NCBI GenBank assembly: GCA_902595885.1
Contig: CACJRQ010000010.1
Coordinates: forward strand, 1 to 38,204
Reading direction: 5' to 3'
DNA: 38,204 bases
Source: an uncultured Pelagibacteraceae bacterium
GTDB lineage: Bacteria > Pseudomonadota > Alphaproteobacteria > Pelagibacterales > Pelagibacteraceae
Below, in pieces: positions 7,944 to 17,394 of the stretch (position 1 is the stretch's first letter; each line of letters starts with the position of its first letter). The notes below the pieces were generated by a model, which saw nothing but the letters and a program-made list of their open reading frames with translations, did no database searches and was not told where the DNA came from. A program made the translations under genes and the position numbers.

Positions 7944-8471
7944 TTAATTTTTTTTTCTATAATCCCATGGATACTCGAATTTCCCTTGCCACATACCTTT
8001 TTTGTTTTCTTTAGCTTGTAATTCTTGAGAAACATATTTTTTTGAATATTTTCTAAATGCAAATGCATGACCATTTAAGACTAGCCAAGAATTTAAGTTA
8101 ACTTTTCTTTTATAGCATTCACCTATAAGTCGTTTAAAATAATCAACATCAGAAATTTTACAGGTAACCTTTTGATTATTTATTTTTTTTTTTAATGCTT
8201 CGGTTGATTTAAGACCACAAGGGTAATCTTCAAAAAAAGTGAAGATAATAATTGTTAAGTATGGCTTTTGACATAACTGTTTTTTTTCAGGAGCGTCTAT
8301 CCCATCAAGTCTTATTTTAAAGGTATCTATTTTTATAGTATCTCCATCTGTAATTTTAGCATAACCACTTATTGAAGTGATCTCTGATGATTTAACGTCA
8401 TGATAGGTAAGGAAAAAAAATAAAAGTGATATTATAAATAACAATATAGCTTTTCTTTTTGTAAAAAACAT
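7944..8471 (-). CDS. Membrane-anchored or secreted staphylococcal-nuclease-like protein
   Basis: A 175-residue thermonuclease (SNase) family protein. A hydrophobic segment at residues 8-24 after basic residues acts as a signal peptide or anchor. The core includes TDGDTIKI (41-48) with two Asp near the calcium site. Arg54 and Glu62 in RLDGIDAPE keep the eight-residue spacing of the catalytic Arg35 and Glu43 of the staphylococcal enzyme. Arg114 (YFKRLIGECY) fits the second catalytic Arg. The C-terminal ..QAKENKKGMWQG is typical of bacterial members. It should cut DNA or RNA with calcium in the periplasm. It is the last gene after the MATE exporter (26-base gap). An added cysteine-containing loop (residues about 67-85) is longer than in the staphylococcal enzyme. 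Confidence 0.9.
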   Translation of the reverse strand: MFFTKRKAILLFIISLLFFFLTYHDVKSSEITSISGYAKITDGDTIKIDTFKIRLDGIDAPEKKQLCQKPYLTIIIFTFFEDYPCGLKSTEALKKKINNQKVTCKISDVDYFKRLIGECYKRKVNLNSWLVLNGHAFAFRKYSKKYVSQELQAKENKKGMWQGKFEYPWDYRKKN

Positions 8472-8497
8472 ATTTAAAAAATTACTTTATTATAGAT

Positions 8498-9835
8498 TTA
8501 AATATAAGCTAATTTTTTCTTTATGTAATAATTGACGTACGCAAATAAAACTAATGATATTAACCATTGAAAAATGGCCCATATATAAAAAAAAGTTTTA
8601 AAATCTGCATTTAGATACTTTGCAATGTAAAAGGATAGAACTGGTACTATAACATTTCTGGCAATATTATTAATCATGGCTTTTTCAGATTTTTTTAAAG
8701 CCATAAAAAATCCATTTGATAAGAAAAATATTGGATAAGCAGGTAAAATAAATGCAGAAATCTTAAGGTACATCGAGCCGTGCATAATTACATCTGGATT
8801 TGAAGAAAAGAATTTAGGAACAATGTCAGCACTTATAAAAATAACTATACCAGCGATTAACATTATAAATAGACCGTATTTTATTGAGGTAAAATAGGAT
8901 TGCTCCACTCTATCGTAATATTTTGCTCCAATATTTTGGGCTATTATAGAAATTATTGCTGTATTAATTCCTAATATTGGTAACAAAACTACTTGCTCAA
9001 TTCTTGTAGCAGATCCATAACCAGCAACTGCATATTCACCAAATAATCCAACATATGTAAAAACAACTGTTGCAGCAATAGAATACCCTAATATTGCAAT
9101 TGTAATTGGCATTGATTGAAAAAAAATATTTTTTAAGAAAAAAAATTTAGCTTTGAAATGGTCTAAAGTTATTTGTTTAATTCTTTGATTATTTAATATT
9201 TTTATCAAAATAACTAACAAAGATACAAATTGAGCAATTAAGGTTGCTATCCCAATACCAGTTATTCCTAATGGTGGTATAAATAAAAAACCAAAAATAA
9301 AAATTGGATTTAGAATAATATTTAAGAAAAAAGAAAATATTAGAACATTTCTGTAAGTTTTAGTATCTCCTTCTGCATGTAAGAATGAATTTAATGCTAC
9401 TACTAAAATAAATAATATCGTACCTAAAAAAATTACATTTATATATTCGAGTCCAAGAATTGTTACTTCTTGAGAAGAATTCATTAATAAGAATATCTTT
9501 TCTCCAAAAGCAAATCCTAAAATAGATACAACTACCGAAATTATAATCGAATAAATGATTACATTTCCAAAATAACTTAAAACATTTTTTTCGTTTTTTT
9601 CACCAATACTGCTGCCAATCAATGATGTACCCGCTACAGTAACTCCAATAGATGTCGCAATTATCAAAAAATATATCGGAAAAGACTTACTCAAAGCAGA
9701 TAAGGCTTCTGGCGATATTTTTCCTGCATAAAAAGTATCTACGATTGTGTAAAGTGTTTGGAATAAAGTTCCTACACTTGCTGGTACAGCAAGTTTTCTT
9801 ACCAACAACGAAACTTCATCTTTTAATAAATTCAT
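8498..9835 (-). CDS. MATE-family multidrug/toxin efflux transporter
   Basis: A 445-residue, strongly hydrophobic protein with about twelve membrane helices in two similar halves, as in Na+- or H+-coupled MATE exporters. The N-terminal segment KLAVPASVGTLFQTLYTIVD followed by TFYAGKISPEALSAL is a typical MATE start. Later pieces such as NSFLHAEGDTKT and GYGSATRIEQVVLLPILG also match. The substrate cannot be read from the sequence. It follows trhO by 14 bases and precedes the nuclease gene by 26, so it sits at the distal end of the gatCAB-led run. The length is normal for the family. Confidence 0.92.
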   Translation of the reverse strand: MNLLKDEVSLLVRKLAVPASVGTLFQTLYTIVDTFYAGKISPEALSALSKSFPIYFLIIATSIGVTVAGTSLIGSSIGEKNEKNVLSYFGNVIIYSIIISVVVSILGFAFGEKIFLLMNSSQEVTILGLEYINVIFLGTILFILVVALNSFLHAEGDTKTYRNVLIFSFFLNIILNPIFIFGFLFIPPLGITGIGIATLIAQFVSLLVILIKILNNQRIKQITLDHFKAKFFFLKNIFFQSMPITIAILGYSIAATVVFTYVGLFGEYAVAGYGSATRIEQVVLLPILGINTAIISIIAQNIGAKYYDRVEQSYFTSIKYGLFIMLIAGIVIFISADIVPKFFSSNPDVIMHGSMYLKISAFILPAYPIFFLSNGFFMALKKSEKAMINNIARNVIVPVLSFYIAKYLNADFKTFFYIWAIFQWLISLVLFAYVNYYIKKKLAYI

Positions 9836-9849
9836 TAATTTAAGATTTG

Positions 9850-10755
9850 TTAATACTCTTTTTGGAAGATATGTCTTTTTCCTGCTTCTTTGGCAAGATT
9901 AATTTGTTTTTGTCTCATCCTAAATCTTGATTTTTGATGATCTGTTAGATTATCGTGACAATTTGGACATGAAACACCTTCTTCATATTTTTTTGATTTT
10001 TTATCCTTACGAGATACAGGCTTCCTACAACCACTGCACATTGAGTAAGAACCAACTTTTAGACCATGTTTTAAACTAATTCTGTTATCAAAAACAAAAC
10101 ATTCACCTTTCCATAAACTTTTTTTCTTATTAGTTTTTTTAAGATAATTTAAAATTCCACCATTTAACTGATAAATGTTATTAAACCCTTTATTCTCCAA
10201 ATATACAGATGCCTTTTCACAACGAATTCCACCAGTACAAAACATAGCTATAGGTTGATTTTTTTTTAATTTTTTTAGATATTTTGGAAAATCTCTAAAG
10301 TTATCAACATCAGGATTGATTGCTCCCTTAAATGTTCCAACATCATACTCAAATGGTTTTCTCGCATCTATAAGAACAGTATCCTTTTCTTTAATCAGCT
10401 TATTCCATTTGATTGGATCTACATGGCTATCCTTTTTCTTTATTCTTTTGTTTAAAATTAAATTCATAGGAACAACCTCGTTTTTGATTTTCACTTTAGG
10501 TTTATGAAATGGTTGGAATAAGCTTTTAGATTTATTGCTGCTGTTAAATTCTTTAAATTTAAAAGCTCTTTTTAAATTGTTAATTGTGAATTTTATGTCT
10601 GCAGCTTTACCAGAAATAGTTCCATTTACACCTTCTTTGGTAATAATTATAGTACCTCTAATATTTTTCTTTTTTAAAGTTTCTAATAAAACTTTTTGAT
10701 TTTTCTTTAGATAAGAAATTTTGACAAATTTATAAAAACCAACTACTTCAAACAT
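9850..10755 (-). CDS. trhO: tRNA uridine(34) hydroxylase TrhO (rhodanese-like, UPF0176)
   Basis: A 301-residue protein of the TrhO/YceA family, which hydroxylates uridine 34 of certain tRNAs using oxygen on the way to 5-methoxy or 5-carboxymethoxy derivatives. An N-terminal acylphosphatase-like domain holds RGTIIITKEGVNGTISG (33-49). A central rhodanese domain carries the Cys173 loop MFCTGGIRCEKAS. Near the C-terminus four cysteines (CSGCRKP ... CPNCHD) look like a small zinc-binding motif. The gene shares one base with the end of the upstream O-methyltransferase. The pairing is suggestive, because in other bacteria the hydroxyl added by TrhO is later alkylated by a SAM-dependent enzyme. Confidence 0.93.
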   Translation of the reverse strand: MFEVVGFYKFVKISYLKKNQKVLLETLKKKNIRGTIIITKEGVNGTISGKAADIKFTINNLKRAFKFKEFNSSNKSKSLFQPFHKPKVKIKNEVVPMNLILNKRIKKKDSHVDPIKWNKLIKEKDTVLIDARKPFEYDVGTFKGAINPDVDNFRDFPKYLKKLKKNQPIAMFCTGGIRCEKASVYLENKGFNNIYQLNGGILNYLKKTNKKKSLWKGECFVFDNRISLKHGLKVGSYSMCSGCRKPVSRKDKKSKKYEEGVSCPNCHDNLTDHQKSRFRMRQKQINLAKEAGKRHIFQKEY

Positions 10756-11405
10756 TATAATTTTCTACAAACAGTCATACCATCACCAAGAGGAATTATT
10801 AACTTTTCAACCCTTGTATCCTTTGAGATATGACTATTAAACTCTTTAATATTTTTAGTAAATTTATCATTATTGTTTTCATTCACAACTTCTCCATACC
10901 ATAAAACATTATCAATGATTATTAGACCATTTTTGTTCAATAATTGTAAAGAACGTTCATAGTATTCAATGTAATTCATTTTATCAGCATCAATAAAAAC
11001 TAAATCAAACTTTTCATTTTTAATTTCATCTAAACTTTCTAAAGCAGGTTTAACTAATGTTTTTATTTTATGATCTTGATTAGCTTTTTTAAAAAAATCT
11101 ATTGCAACTTTATTTGTTTCTTCATTTTTATCTAAAGCAATTATTTTACCATCATTTGATAATGCCAAAGCCATAGATAAAGTACTTAATCCTGTAAATG
11201 TACCTATCTCTAAAACTTTTTTGATATTTGAAATTTTTATAATTAAATGCAGAAATTGACTTTGCGAAATTGATATTTGCATTCTTTTGATATCACCAAG
11301 AGATGTGTTGTAATCAATTATTTCTTTTTGGACTGGATGTAAATTAAATCCATGACTTAAAATATACTCTTGGAGTTCTTTAGTTATGTTTAGGTCTGAA
11401 CCCAT
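10755..11405 (-). CDS. SAM-dependent O-methyltransferase (caffeoyl-CoA OMT / TrmR-like family)
   Basis: A 216-residue class I methyltransferase of the O-methyltransferase_3 type. The SAM-binding motif is VLEIGTFTGLSTLS (64-77), and an acidic, metal-binding FIDADKMNYIEYY lies at about 134-146. The family includes catechol methyltransferases, and also TrmR, which methylates the hydroxyl that TrhO adds to tRNA U34. It lies directly upstream of trhO with a one-base overlap. I therefore infer that TrmR-like activity (5-methoxyuridine formation) is more likely than small-molecule methylation. This comes from context and is not proved by the sequence. It follows gatB by five bases. Confidence 0.88.
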   Translation of the reverse strand: MGSDLNITKELQEYILSHGFNLHPVQKEIIDYNTSLGDIKRMQISISQSQFLHLIIKISNIKKVLEIGTFTGLSTLSMALALSNDGKIIALDKNEETNKVAIDFFKKANQDHKIKTLVKPALESLDEIKNEKFDLVFIDADKMNYIEYYERSLQLLNKNGLIIIDNVLWYGEVVNENNNDKFTKNIKEFNSHISKDTRVEKLIIPLGDGMTVCRKL

Positions 11406-11410
11406 AAATT

Positions 11411-12874
11411 CTAAAGTTTTTTCTTTAAAATCTCATTTACTAATTGAGGATTTGCTTTTCCACCAGAAACTTTCATTACTTGGCCAACAAAGAAACCAAA
11501 TAACTTAACTTTACCTGATTTATATTCGGTAGCTTTATCTCTGTTATCATCAATAACCTTATCTATCAGCGCCTCAAGTGCTTTAGGATCACTCTCTTGT
11601 TTTAAACCTTTTTCTTCAACAATTTTTTTAGGATCCTTGTCGCCTTCCATCATTTGTTCGAAAACTGTTTTTGCAATTTTTCCTGAAATTGTTCCATCTT
11701 TAATTAAATTGATTAACTTTGATAAATTACCTGCGCTTATAGGGCTTTCAGTTATTTCTAAATTTTTTTCATTTAACGCTGCAAATAATTCACCAATTAT
11801 CCAATTTGTTGCAAGTTTTACATCAGATTTCTTAATTACATTTTCAAAGTAATTAGATGTTTCAATATCCGAAACTAAAATGTTAGCTTCGTAAGGAGAT
11901 AACTTGAATTTTTCTATAAATCTTTTTTTCTTTTCATCTGGTAACTCTGGAATTTCTGATTTTAATTTTTCAATAAAATCATCTGAAACTTCTAATGGCA
12001 ATAAGTCTGGATCTGGAAAATATCTATAATCATGAGCATCCTCTTTTGATCTCATTGATCTAGTTTCGTTTTTTTTAGTATCAAAAAGTCTTGTTTCTTG
12101 ATCAATTGTTTGTCCATCCTCAATTAAATCAACTTGTCTATTAGCCTCGTATTCAATTGCCATCTGCATGAACTTTATTGAGTTAACATTTTTGATCTCA
12201 CATCGGGTTCCAAAATCTTTTGAACCTTTTTTTCTAACAGATACATTTACATCAGCCCTCAAAGATCCTTCCTGCATGTTTCCATCACAGGTGCCTAAAT
12301 ATCTCATTATAGATCTTAATTTTTTAATATATGCATTTACTTCATCTGGAGATCTTAGGTCAGGTTTGCTTACAATTTCCATTAAAGCCACACCTGATCT
12401 ATTTAAATCTACAAAAGTATTTTTAGGATCTAGATCATGAATACTTTTACCAGCATCTTGCTCCAAGTGTAATCTTTCTATACCTACCTCTTTTTGACCA
12501 TCTGGCATATCAAGTATTACTTTACCCTCACCTACTATTGGATCTTTGAATTGTGAGATTTGATACCCCTGAGGTAAGTCAGCATAAAAATAATTTTTTC
12601 TATCAAAAACAGATCTCTTATTGATTTTAGCTTTTAAACCAATTCCTGTTTTGATAGCTTGTTTTACACAATACTCGTTTATTACTGGCAACATTCCTGG
12701 AAAGGCTGCATCAACTAAACTTACTTGAGTATTTGGCTCAGCTCCGAATTTGGTCGCTGATGTAGAGAATAATTTTGACTCCGATGTAACTTGTGCATGA
12801 ACTTCTAAACCAACGACAACTTCATATTGATTATCATGTCTATTAATTAGATATTCAGATTTGTTCTTACTCAC
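11411..12874 (-). CDS. gatB: Asp/Glu-tRNA(Asn/Gln) amidotransferase subunit B
   Basis: A 487-residue GatB. It has the family signature [20 protein letters not shown] near the N-terminus, followed by [16 protein letters not shown]. The phrase [20 protein letters not shown] and the [10 protein letters not shown] segment are also diagnostic. The C-terminal helical tail (YqeY-like, about 330-485) binds the tRNA. GatB phosphorylates mischarged Glu-tRNA(Gln) or Asp-tRNA(Asn), which then accepts ammonia from GatA. It overlaps gatA by four bases (ATGA type). The length is normal, and no key segment is missing. Confidence 0.97.
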   Translation of the reverse strand: MSKNKSEYLINRHDNQYEVVVGLEVHAQVTSESKLFSTSATKFGAEPNTQVSLVDAAFPGMLPVINEYCVKQAIKTGIGLKAKINKRSVFDRKNYFYADLPQGYQISQFKDPIVGEGKVILDMPDGQKEVGIERLHLEQDAGKSIHDLDPKNTFVDLNRSGVALMEIVSKPDLRSPDEVNAYIKKLRSIMRYLGTCDGNMQEGSLRADVNVSVRKKGSKDFGTRCEIKNVNSIKFMQMAIEYEANRQVDLIEDGQTIDQETRLFDTKKNETRSMRSKEDAHDYRYFPDPDLLPLEVSDDFIEKLKSEIPELPDEKKKRFIEKFKLSPYEANILVSDIETSNYFENVIKKSDVKLATNWIIGELFAALNEKNLEITESPISAGNLSKLINLIKDGTISGKIAKTVFEQMMEGDKDPKKIVEEKGLKQESDPKALEALIDKVIDDNRDKATEYKSGKVKLFGFFVGQVMKVSGGKANPQLVNEILKKKL

Positions 12875-14328
12875 TTAATCCACCAATCAGTAATATTGTT
12901 TTTAAAATTAATTTTTTCTTCCATAGCATAAGCAATGTTTAAAATATTTTGTTCATCAAAAGCTTTACCAATTATCTGTAATCCTAATGGATACCCTTTA
13001 GCATCATGGCCTGCAGGTATAGAAATTCCAGGTAAACCTGCTAAATTTACAGGAACAGTAAAAATATCGTTTAAATACATTGAAACTGGATCATTAGTTT
13101 TTTCGCCAATTTTAAAAGCTGAACTTGGAGTGGATGGGGTTAGAATTGCATCAACTTTTTCATAAGCATCATCAAAATCATTTTTAATAAGTTTTCTTAC
13201 CTTTTGAGCTTTTAGATAATAAGCATCATAATATCCTGAAGATAAAACATAAGTTCCAATCATTATTCTTCTTTGAACTTCGGCACCAAATCCTTCGGAT
13301 CTTGTTTTTTCATACATATCGATAAGATTTTCCCCTTCTGCTCTAAAACCATATTTAACACCGTCGTATCTGGCCAAATTAGATGAAGCCTCTGCTGGTG
13401 CTACTATGTAATAAGTTGGTAGTGCATAATTAGTATGAGGTAGAGATATATCGATAATCTCAGCACCACAATCTTTTGCATATTCAATACCTTTTTTCCA
13501 AAGGTCCTCTATTTCCTTAGGCATGCCATCTACTCTATATTCTTTAGGTATTCCTATTTTTTTACCTTTAATATCTTTTGTTAATTCTTTGCTGTAATCG
13601 TTTCTTTTAAAGTCTATTGATGTAGAATCTTTTTCATCATAAGTACTAATAACTTCTTGTAACAATGCACAATCTTTAACATTTTGTGCCATTGGCCCCG
13701 CCTGATCTAGGGATGATGCAAATGCTACAATTCCATATCGAGAGCAACTACCATAAGTGGGTTTTAATCCAACAGTTCCTGTAAATGAAGCAGGTTGTCT
13801 TATAGATCCACCTGTATCTGTTCCAATAGTTATTGGTGTTAATTGAGCAGCTACAGCAGAAGACGATCCACCTGAAGAACCTCCTGGAACTAAATTCTTA
13901 TCAATTGGGTTTTGAACATTACCAAAAAAACTAGTTTCATTAGATGAACCCATTGCAAATTCATCACAATTTAATTTCCCCATTAAGATAGCTCCTTCAT
14001 TCCAAATGTTTTGTGTGACTGTTGACTCATAAGTTGGAACAAAATTATTTAAAATCTTGCTACCTGCCGTGGTTCTTAAATCTCTTGTACAAAATAAATC
14101 TTTTACAGCCATTGGAATGCCAGGCAATTTAAGGTCAAGATTAGGTTTTTCATCAAACTTTTTTGCCTTATTTAAAGCATTTGCATAATCTTCAGTTATA
14201 TATGCATTTAATTCTTTTGATTTTTCTGATCTTTCAACAAATGCTTTAGTAACTTCACTTGAGGAAAGTTTTTTACTTTTTATACTTTCTACTAACTCAG
14301 ATAATGATTGTTTAGTTATTTCTGACAT
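12871..14328 (-). CDS. gatA: Asp/Glu-tRNA(Asn/Gln) amidotransferase subunit A
   Basis: A 485-residue amidase-signature enzyme. The catalytic Ser-cisSer-Lys triad is visible as Lys76 (AVKDLFC), Ser151 ([13 protein letters not shown]) and Ser175 ([12 protein letters not shown]). The spacing equals that of characterised GatA. It releases ammonia from glutamine and feeds it through a tunnel to GatB. It shares one base with the gatC stop, so the subunits should be made in equal amounts. The order gatC-gatA-gatB on one transcript is common in bacteria that make Gln-tRNA or Asn-tRNA indirectly. Confidence 0.97.
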   Translation of the reverse strand: MSEITKQSLSELVESIKSKKLSSSEVTKAFVERSEKSKELNAYITEDYANALNKAKKFDEKPNLDLKLPGIPMAVKDLFCTRDLRTTAGSKILNNFVPTYESTVTQNIWNEGAILMGKLNCDEFAMGSSNETSFFGNVQNPIDKNLVPGGSSGGSSSAVAAQLTPITIGTDTGGSIRQPASFTGTVGLKPTYGSCSRYGIVAFASSLDQAGPMAQNVKDCALLQEVISTYDEKDSTSIDFKRNDYSKELTKDIKGKKIGIPKEYRVDGMPKEIEDLWKKGIEYAKDCGAEIIDISLPHTNYALPTYYIVAPAEASSNLARYDGVKYGFRAEGENLIDMYEKTRSEGFGAEVQRRIMIGTYVLSSGYYDAYYLKAQKVRKLIKNDFDDAYEKVDAILTPSTPSSAFKIGEKTNDPVSMYLNDIFTVPVNLAGLPGISIPAGHDAKGYPLGLQIIGKAFDEQNILNIAYAMEEKINFKNNITDWWIK

Positions 14329-14615
14329 TATTCAATTACCTTTGGTACTACAAAATAATCTTCATTTTCTTTAGGAGAATTTTTTATTACTTGATCTCTT
14401 AAGTTTTTACTTTTTACTTCATCCGATCTTAGTTTTAGAGTTGTTTCAGCAACAGAAGTTAATGGTTCAACATTGTCAGTTTTTAATTCGTTAAGTTTTT
14501 CAATAAAATTGAAAATTGAATTTAAATCTCCTGCAAGTTTCTCTGCTTTTTTCTCATCTACAGAAATTCTTGATAGTTTAGATATGTGCTTTATTGTTTT
14601 AAGATCGATGCTCAT
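14328..14615 (-). CDS. gatC: Asp/Glu-tRNA(Asn/Gln) amidotransferase subunit C
   Basis: A small GatC of 95 residues when started at the ATG at 14615 ([19 protein letters not shown]). The frame continues ten codons upstream to 14645, but that part has no family similarity and would crowd the divergent ruvX start. The typical N-terminal helix ([10 protein letters not shown]) and the central [18 protein letters not shown] are present. GatC wraps GatA and GatB and stabilises the complex. It is the first gene of the run to 7944. The promoter should lie in the 50-base spacer shared with ruvX, but I could not find a convincing one. Confidence 0.95.
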   Translation of the reverse strand: MSIDLKTIKHISKLSRISVDEKKAEKLAGDLNSIFNFIEKLNELKTDNVEPLTSVAETTLKLRSDEVKSKNLRDQVIKNSPKENEDYFVVPKVIE

Positions 14616-14665
14616 ATGGTATTTAAATATGTCGCAAACTATCACTTAAGTTTAAAATATACAAT

Positions 14666-15121
14666 ATGGTCACTATTGAAGAATTCAAAAAAAAACAGTC
14701 TGAAAACTCTAGATTGATTGGTTTAGATCTTGGTTCGAAAAGAATCGGTGTATCAATTTGTGATGAAAAACAGTCAATAGCTACACCCTTTAAAACGATC
14801 AATAAAACCAATAATGATGATCTAATCAACGAATTAAAAAAAATAATAGAGGAAAACAATATTAAAGGAATTATCATTGGATATCCAATTAACATGGATG
14901 GTTCATTGGGTCCTTCTGCTCAATCAGTAAGTGATGTATCTAAAAATATAGACCAAAATGTTGATGTAGATGTTTGCCTATGGGATGAAAGACTTTCAAC
15001 TGTTGGTGCATTTAATCTATCTAGTCAGCTTGATGTTAATATTTCTAAACGTGAAAAAAAAATAGATCAAAATGCAGCTGCATTTATTCTTCAGGGAGCT
15101 ATAGATTATTTAAATAATTAA
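14666..15121 (+). CDS. ruvX: Putative Holliday junction resolvase / pre-16S rRNA nuclease YqgF
   Basis: A 151-residue RuvX/YqgF protein with an RNase H-like fold. The first strand carries IGLDLGSKRIGVSICD with the predicted metal-binding Asp21. Later motifs are IIIGYPINMDGSLGPSAQSV and the C-terminal WDERLSTVGA, then DQNAAAFILQGAIDYL. In E. coli YqgF is needed for maturation of the 5' end of 16S rRNA, while a role in recombination is less certain. It is divergent from gatC and stands 42 bases before the chosen pyrB start, so it probably leads the + strand run. Confidence 0.94.
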   Translation: MVTIEEFKKKQSENSRLIGLDLGSKRIGVSICDEKQSIATPFKTINKTNNDDLINELKKIIEENNIKGIIIGYPINMDGSLGPSAQSVSDVSKNIDQNVDVDVCLWDERLSTVGAFNLSSQLDVNISKREKKIDQNAAAFILQGAIDYLNN

Positions 15122-15163
15122 TCCTTGCCATTTAATAGCTTTATAGATATAGAGTTAATTTTA

Positions 15164-16105
15164 ATGGCAATTAAAACCAATAAAGCTGTTAAAATTTCAC
15201 AAAAACATCTGTTAGGTATCCAAGATTTATCAGTTAATGATATTAATTATATCCTGGATGAATCAGAAGCTTTCATAAAATTAAACCAGAGTAAAAGTAA
15301 AAAAATCGATGTGTTAAGAGGTAAAACACAAATAAACTTATTCTTTGAACCATCCACAAGAACTCAAAGCTCATTTGAACTCGCTGGAAAAAGACTTGGT
15401 GCAGATGTTATGTCAATGAATATGGGTAACTCTGCAATTAAGAAAGGTGAAACTTTGATTGATACGGCAATGACTTTAAATGCAATGCATCCAGATATAA
15501 TTGTTATCAGACATCAAGACTCTGGTGCTTGTAATCTATTATCTCAAAAAGTTAATTGTGTTGTATTAAATGCTGGTGATGGTAGAAGAGAGCACCCTAC
15601 CCAAGCATTATTAGATGCATTAACAATTAGAAATCGAAAGAAAAAAATTCAAGGATTAAAAATAGCAATATGTGGAGATATACTACATTCAAGAGTAGCT
15701 AGATCAAATATTTATCTTCTTACAATGTTAGGTGCTGAGGTTAATATAGTTGCTCCATCTAATCTTATGCCAAAAGAAATTGAAAAATTTGGTGTAAACA
15801 CTTTTACTGATATGAAAGAGGGTCTCAAAGATTGTGATATTGTGATGATGCTTAGATTGCAAAATGAACGGATGACCAGTTCATATCTTTCATCAAATAG
15901 AGAGTACTACGAATATTATGGATTAACCCCTGACAAACTTGATCATGCAAAATCAGATGCTTTAATTATGCATCCTGGTCCAATGAATAGAGGAATAGAG
16001 ATTGATACAAGATTAGCAGACGACATAAACAAAAGTGTAATTAAGGAACAAGTTGAATTAGGTGTTGCTGTAAGAATGGCATGTTTAAAAATATTTTGTG
16101 AATAA
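15164..16105 (+). CDS. pyrB: Aspartate carbamoyltransferase catalytic subunit
   Basis: A 313-residue ATCase when started at the ATG at 15164 ([19 protein letters not shown]). The frame also holds a TTG at 15125, but the 13 extra residues do not look conserved. The carbamoyl-phosphate loop [20 protein letters not shown] is intact, as are [18 protein letters not shown] and MLRLQNERM. The [15 protein letters not shown] stretch is also present. The enzyme makes N-carbamoyl-aspartate, the second step of pyrimidine synthesis. No regulatory pyrI is seen. Its stop is followed at once by a dihydroorotase-like gene, an arrangement known for dodecameric ATCases that need an inactive PyrC partner. Confidence 0.97.
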   Translation: MAIKTNKAVKISQKHLLGIQDLSVNDINYILDESEAFIKLNQSKSKKIDVLRGKTQINLFFEPSTRTQSSFELAGKRLGADVMSMNMGNSAIKKGETLIDTAMTLNAMHPDIIVIRHQDSGACNLLSQKVNCVVLNAGDGRREHPTQALLDALTIRNRKKKIQGLKIAICGDILHSRVARSNIYLLTMLGAEVNIVAPSNLMPKEIEKFGVNTFTDMKEGLKDCDIVMMLRLQNERMTSSYLSSNREYYEYYGLTPDKLDHAKSDALIMHPGPMNRGIEIDTRLADDINKSVIKEQVELGVAVRMACLKIFCE

Positions 16106-17392
16106 ATGAAAAAACAATACTTTATAAATGCAAATATTATAGATCCTCATAACTCTTTAAACGAAAATGGTGGATTAATAATTGGAGAAGATGGAAAGAT
16201 AGAGGCTATAGGAAAAAAGGTAAATACTAATAATTTACCAAGTAGAGAAAAGCTTACTGACTTAAAGGGTAAATATATATTTCCTGGTATAGTAGATATG
16301 AGAGTTTTTGTAGGCGAGCCAGGATATGAATATAAAGAAAATTTTAGAACTTTGAGTAATGCAGCATTGTCTGGCGGAGTTACCTCAGTTGTAACAATGC
16401 CTAATACAGATCCAATTATAGATAATGTATCAATTGTAGATTTTTTAAAAAGAAGAGGACGTGATAAGTCTAAAATAAATATCTTTCCTTGCGCTTCATT
16501 AACTCAAAACACTGATGGCACCAATATGACTGAATTTGGGTTGCTAGCTAAAAAAGGAATTATTGCATTTACTGATGGAGTGAAAACAATTCAAAATACT
16601 AGACTTATGTCTAGAATTATGAATTCAGCTAAAGATTTGGGATGTCTAATAATGCAACATGCTGAAGATTACGATTTAGCTAAGAATGGAATGATTAATT
16701 CTGGTATAATTGCAACAAAACTAGGCTTATCTAGCATACCAGATATTGCTGAAAGAATAATAATAGAAAGAGATCTTACTCTCTTAGAAAAAAATAAATG
16801 TAGATATCATATATCTCAACTGTCAGCAGGGAAATCTGTAAATATAATTAAGGAGCGTAAAAAAAATGTTAAATTTACTTGTGGTGTATCAATAAATAAT
16901 CTCTCATTAAATGAAAATGATATTGGAGATTTTAGAACATTTTTAAAATTATCACCTCCATTAAGAAGAGAAGAAGATCGAGAAGCTTTAGTTCAAGGAT
17001 TAAAAGATAAAACTATTGATGTAATTGTTTCTGACCATAAACCTGAAGATGAAGAATCTAAAAGATTAACTTTTGCGCAAGCTGCAACAGGTGCATCTGG
17101 TATTGAAACATTGTTGTCTTTAAGTTTAGAATTATTTCATAATGGATCTGTAAAACTTGATACTATTATTCAAGCTTTAACTTCCAACCCAGCAAAAATA
17201 TTGAATATTAACAAAGGAAACTTGTCTATAGGTAATGATGCAGATTTTTGTATAGTAGATATCAATAAACCATGGATTGTAAAAAAAGAAAATTTAATCT
17301 CTAAATCAAAAAATACTTCAATTGAAGATAAGAAACTTCAAGGAAAAGTAACCAATACATTTGTAAAAGGTATAGAATTATTTAAAATATAA
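16106..17392 (+). CDS. Dihydroorotase-like protein, probably non-catalytic (PyrC' / PyrX type)
   Basis: A 428-residue amidohydrolase of the dihydroorotase family that directly abuts pyrB. Active enzymes have DMHVHLREPG at the first strand, where the two His bind zinc and the Arg binds substrate. Here the segment reads DMRVFVGEPG (residues 64-73), so the HxH and the Arg are all replaced. Other positions (QHAED, the YHIS region and SDHKPED) are partly kept. Proteins like this are known beside pyrB in Pseudomonas and in many alphaproteobacteria. There they serve as a structural partner of ATCase while a separate PyrC does the chemistry. I therefore expect no dihydroorotase activity and leave the symbol blank. 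Confidence 0.9.
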   Translation: MKKQYFINANIIDPHNSLNENGGLIIGEDGKIEAIGKKVNTNNLPSREKLTDLKGKYIFPGIVDMRVFVGEPGYEYKENFRTLSNAALSGGVTSVVTMPNTDPIIDNVSIVDFLKRRGRDKSKINIFPCASLTQNTDGTNMTEFGLLAKKGIIAFTDGVKTIQNTRLMSRIMNSAKDLGCLIMQHAEDYDLAKNGMINSGIIATKLGLSSIPDIAERIIIERDLTLLEKNKCRYHISQLSAGKSVNIIKERKKNVKFTCGVSINNLSLNENDIGDFRTFLKLSPPLRREEDREALVQGLKDKTIDVIVSDHKPEDEESKRLTFAQAATGASGIETLLSLSLELFHNGSVKLDTIIQALTSNPAKILNINKGNLSIGNDADFCIVDINKPWIVKKENLISKSKNTSIEDKKLQGKVTNTFVKGIELFKI

Positions 17393-17394
17393 AA

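Noticed and set aside
8470..8505. 9-base inverted repeat ATATTTAAA / TTTAAATAT between the MATE and nuclease genes
   Set aside because: It is made only of A and T, with an 18-base loop, in very AT-rich DNA, and it spans a start and a stop codon. Chance is the simpler explanation.
14616..14665. Promoters for gatC and ruvX in the shared spacer
   Set aside because: Possible hexamers (for example TTGTAT-17-TAGTTT on the minus strand) match the consensus poorly, so I do not list them.
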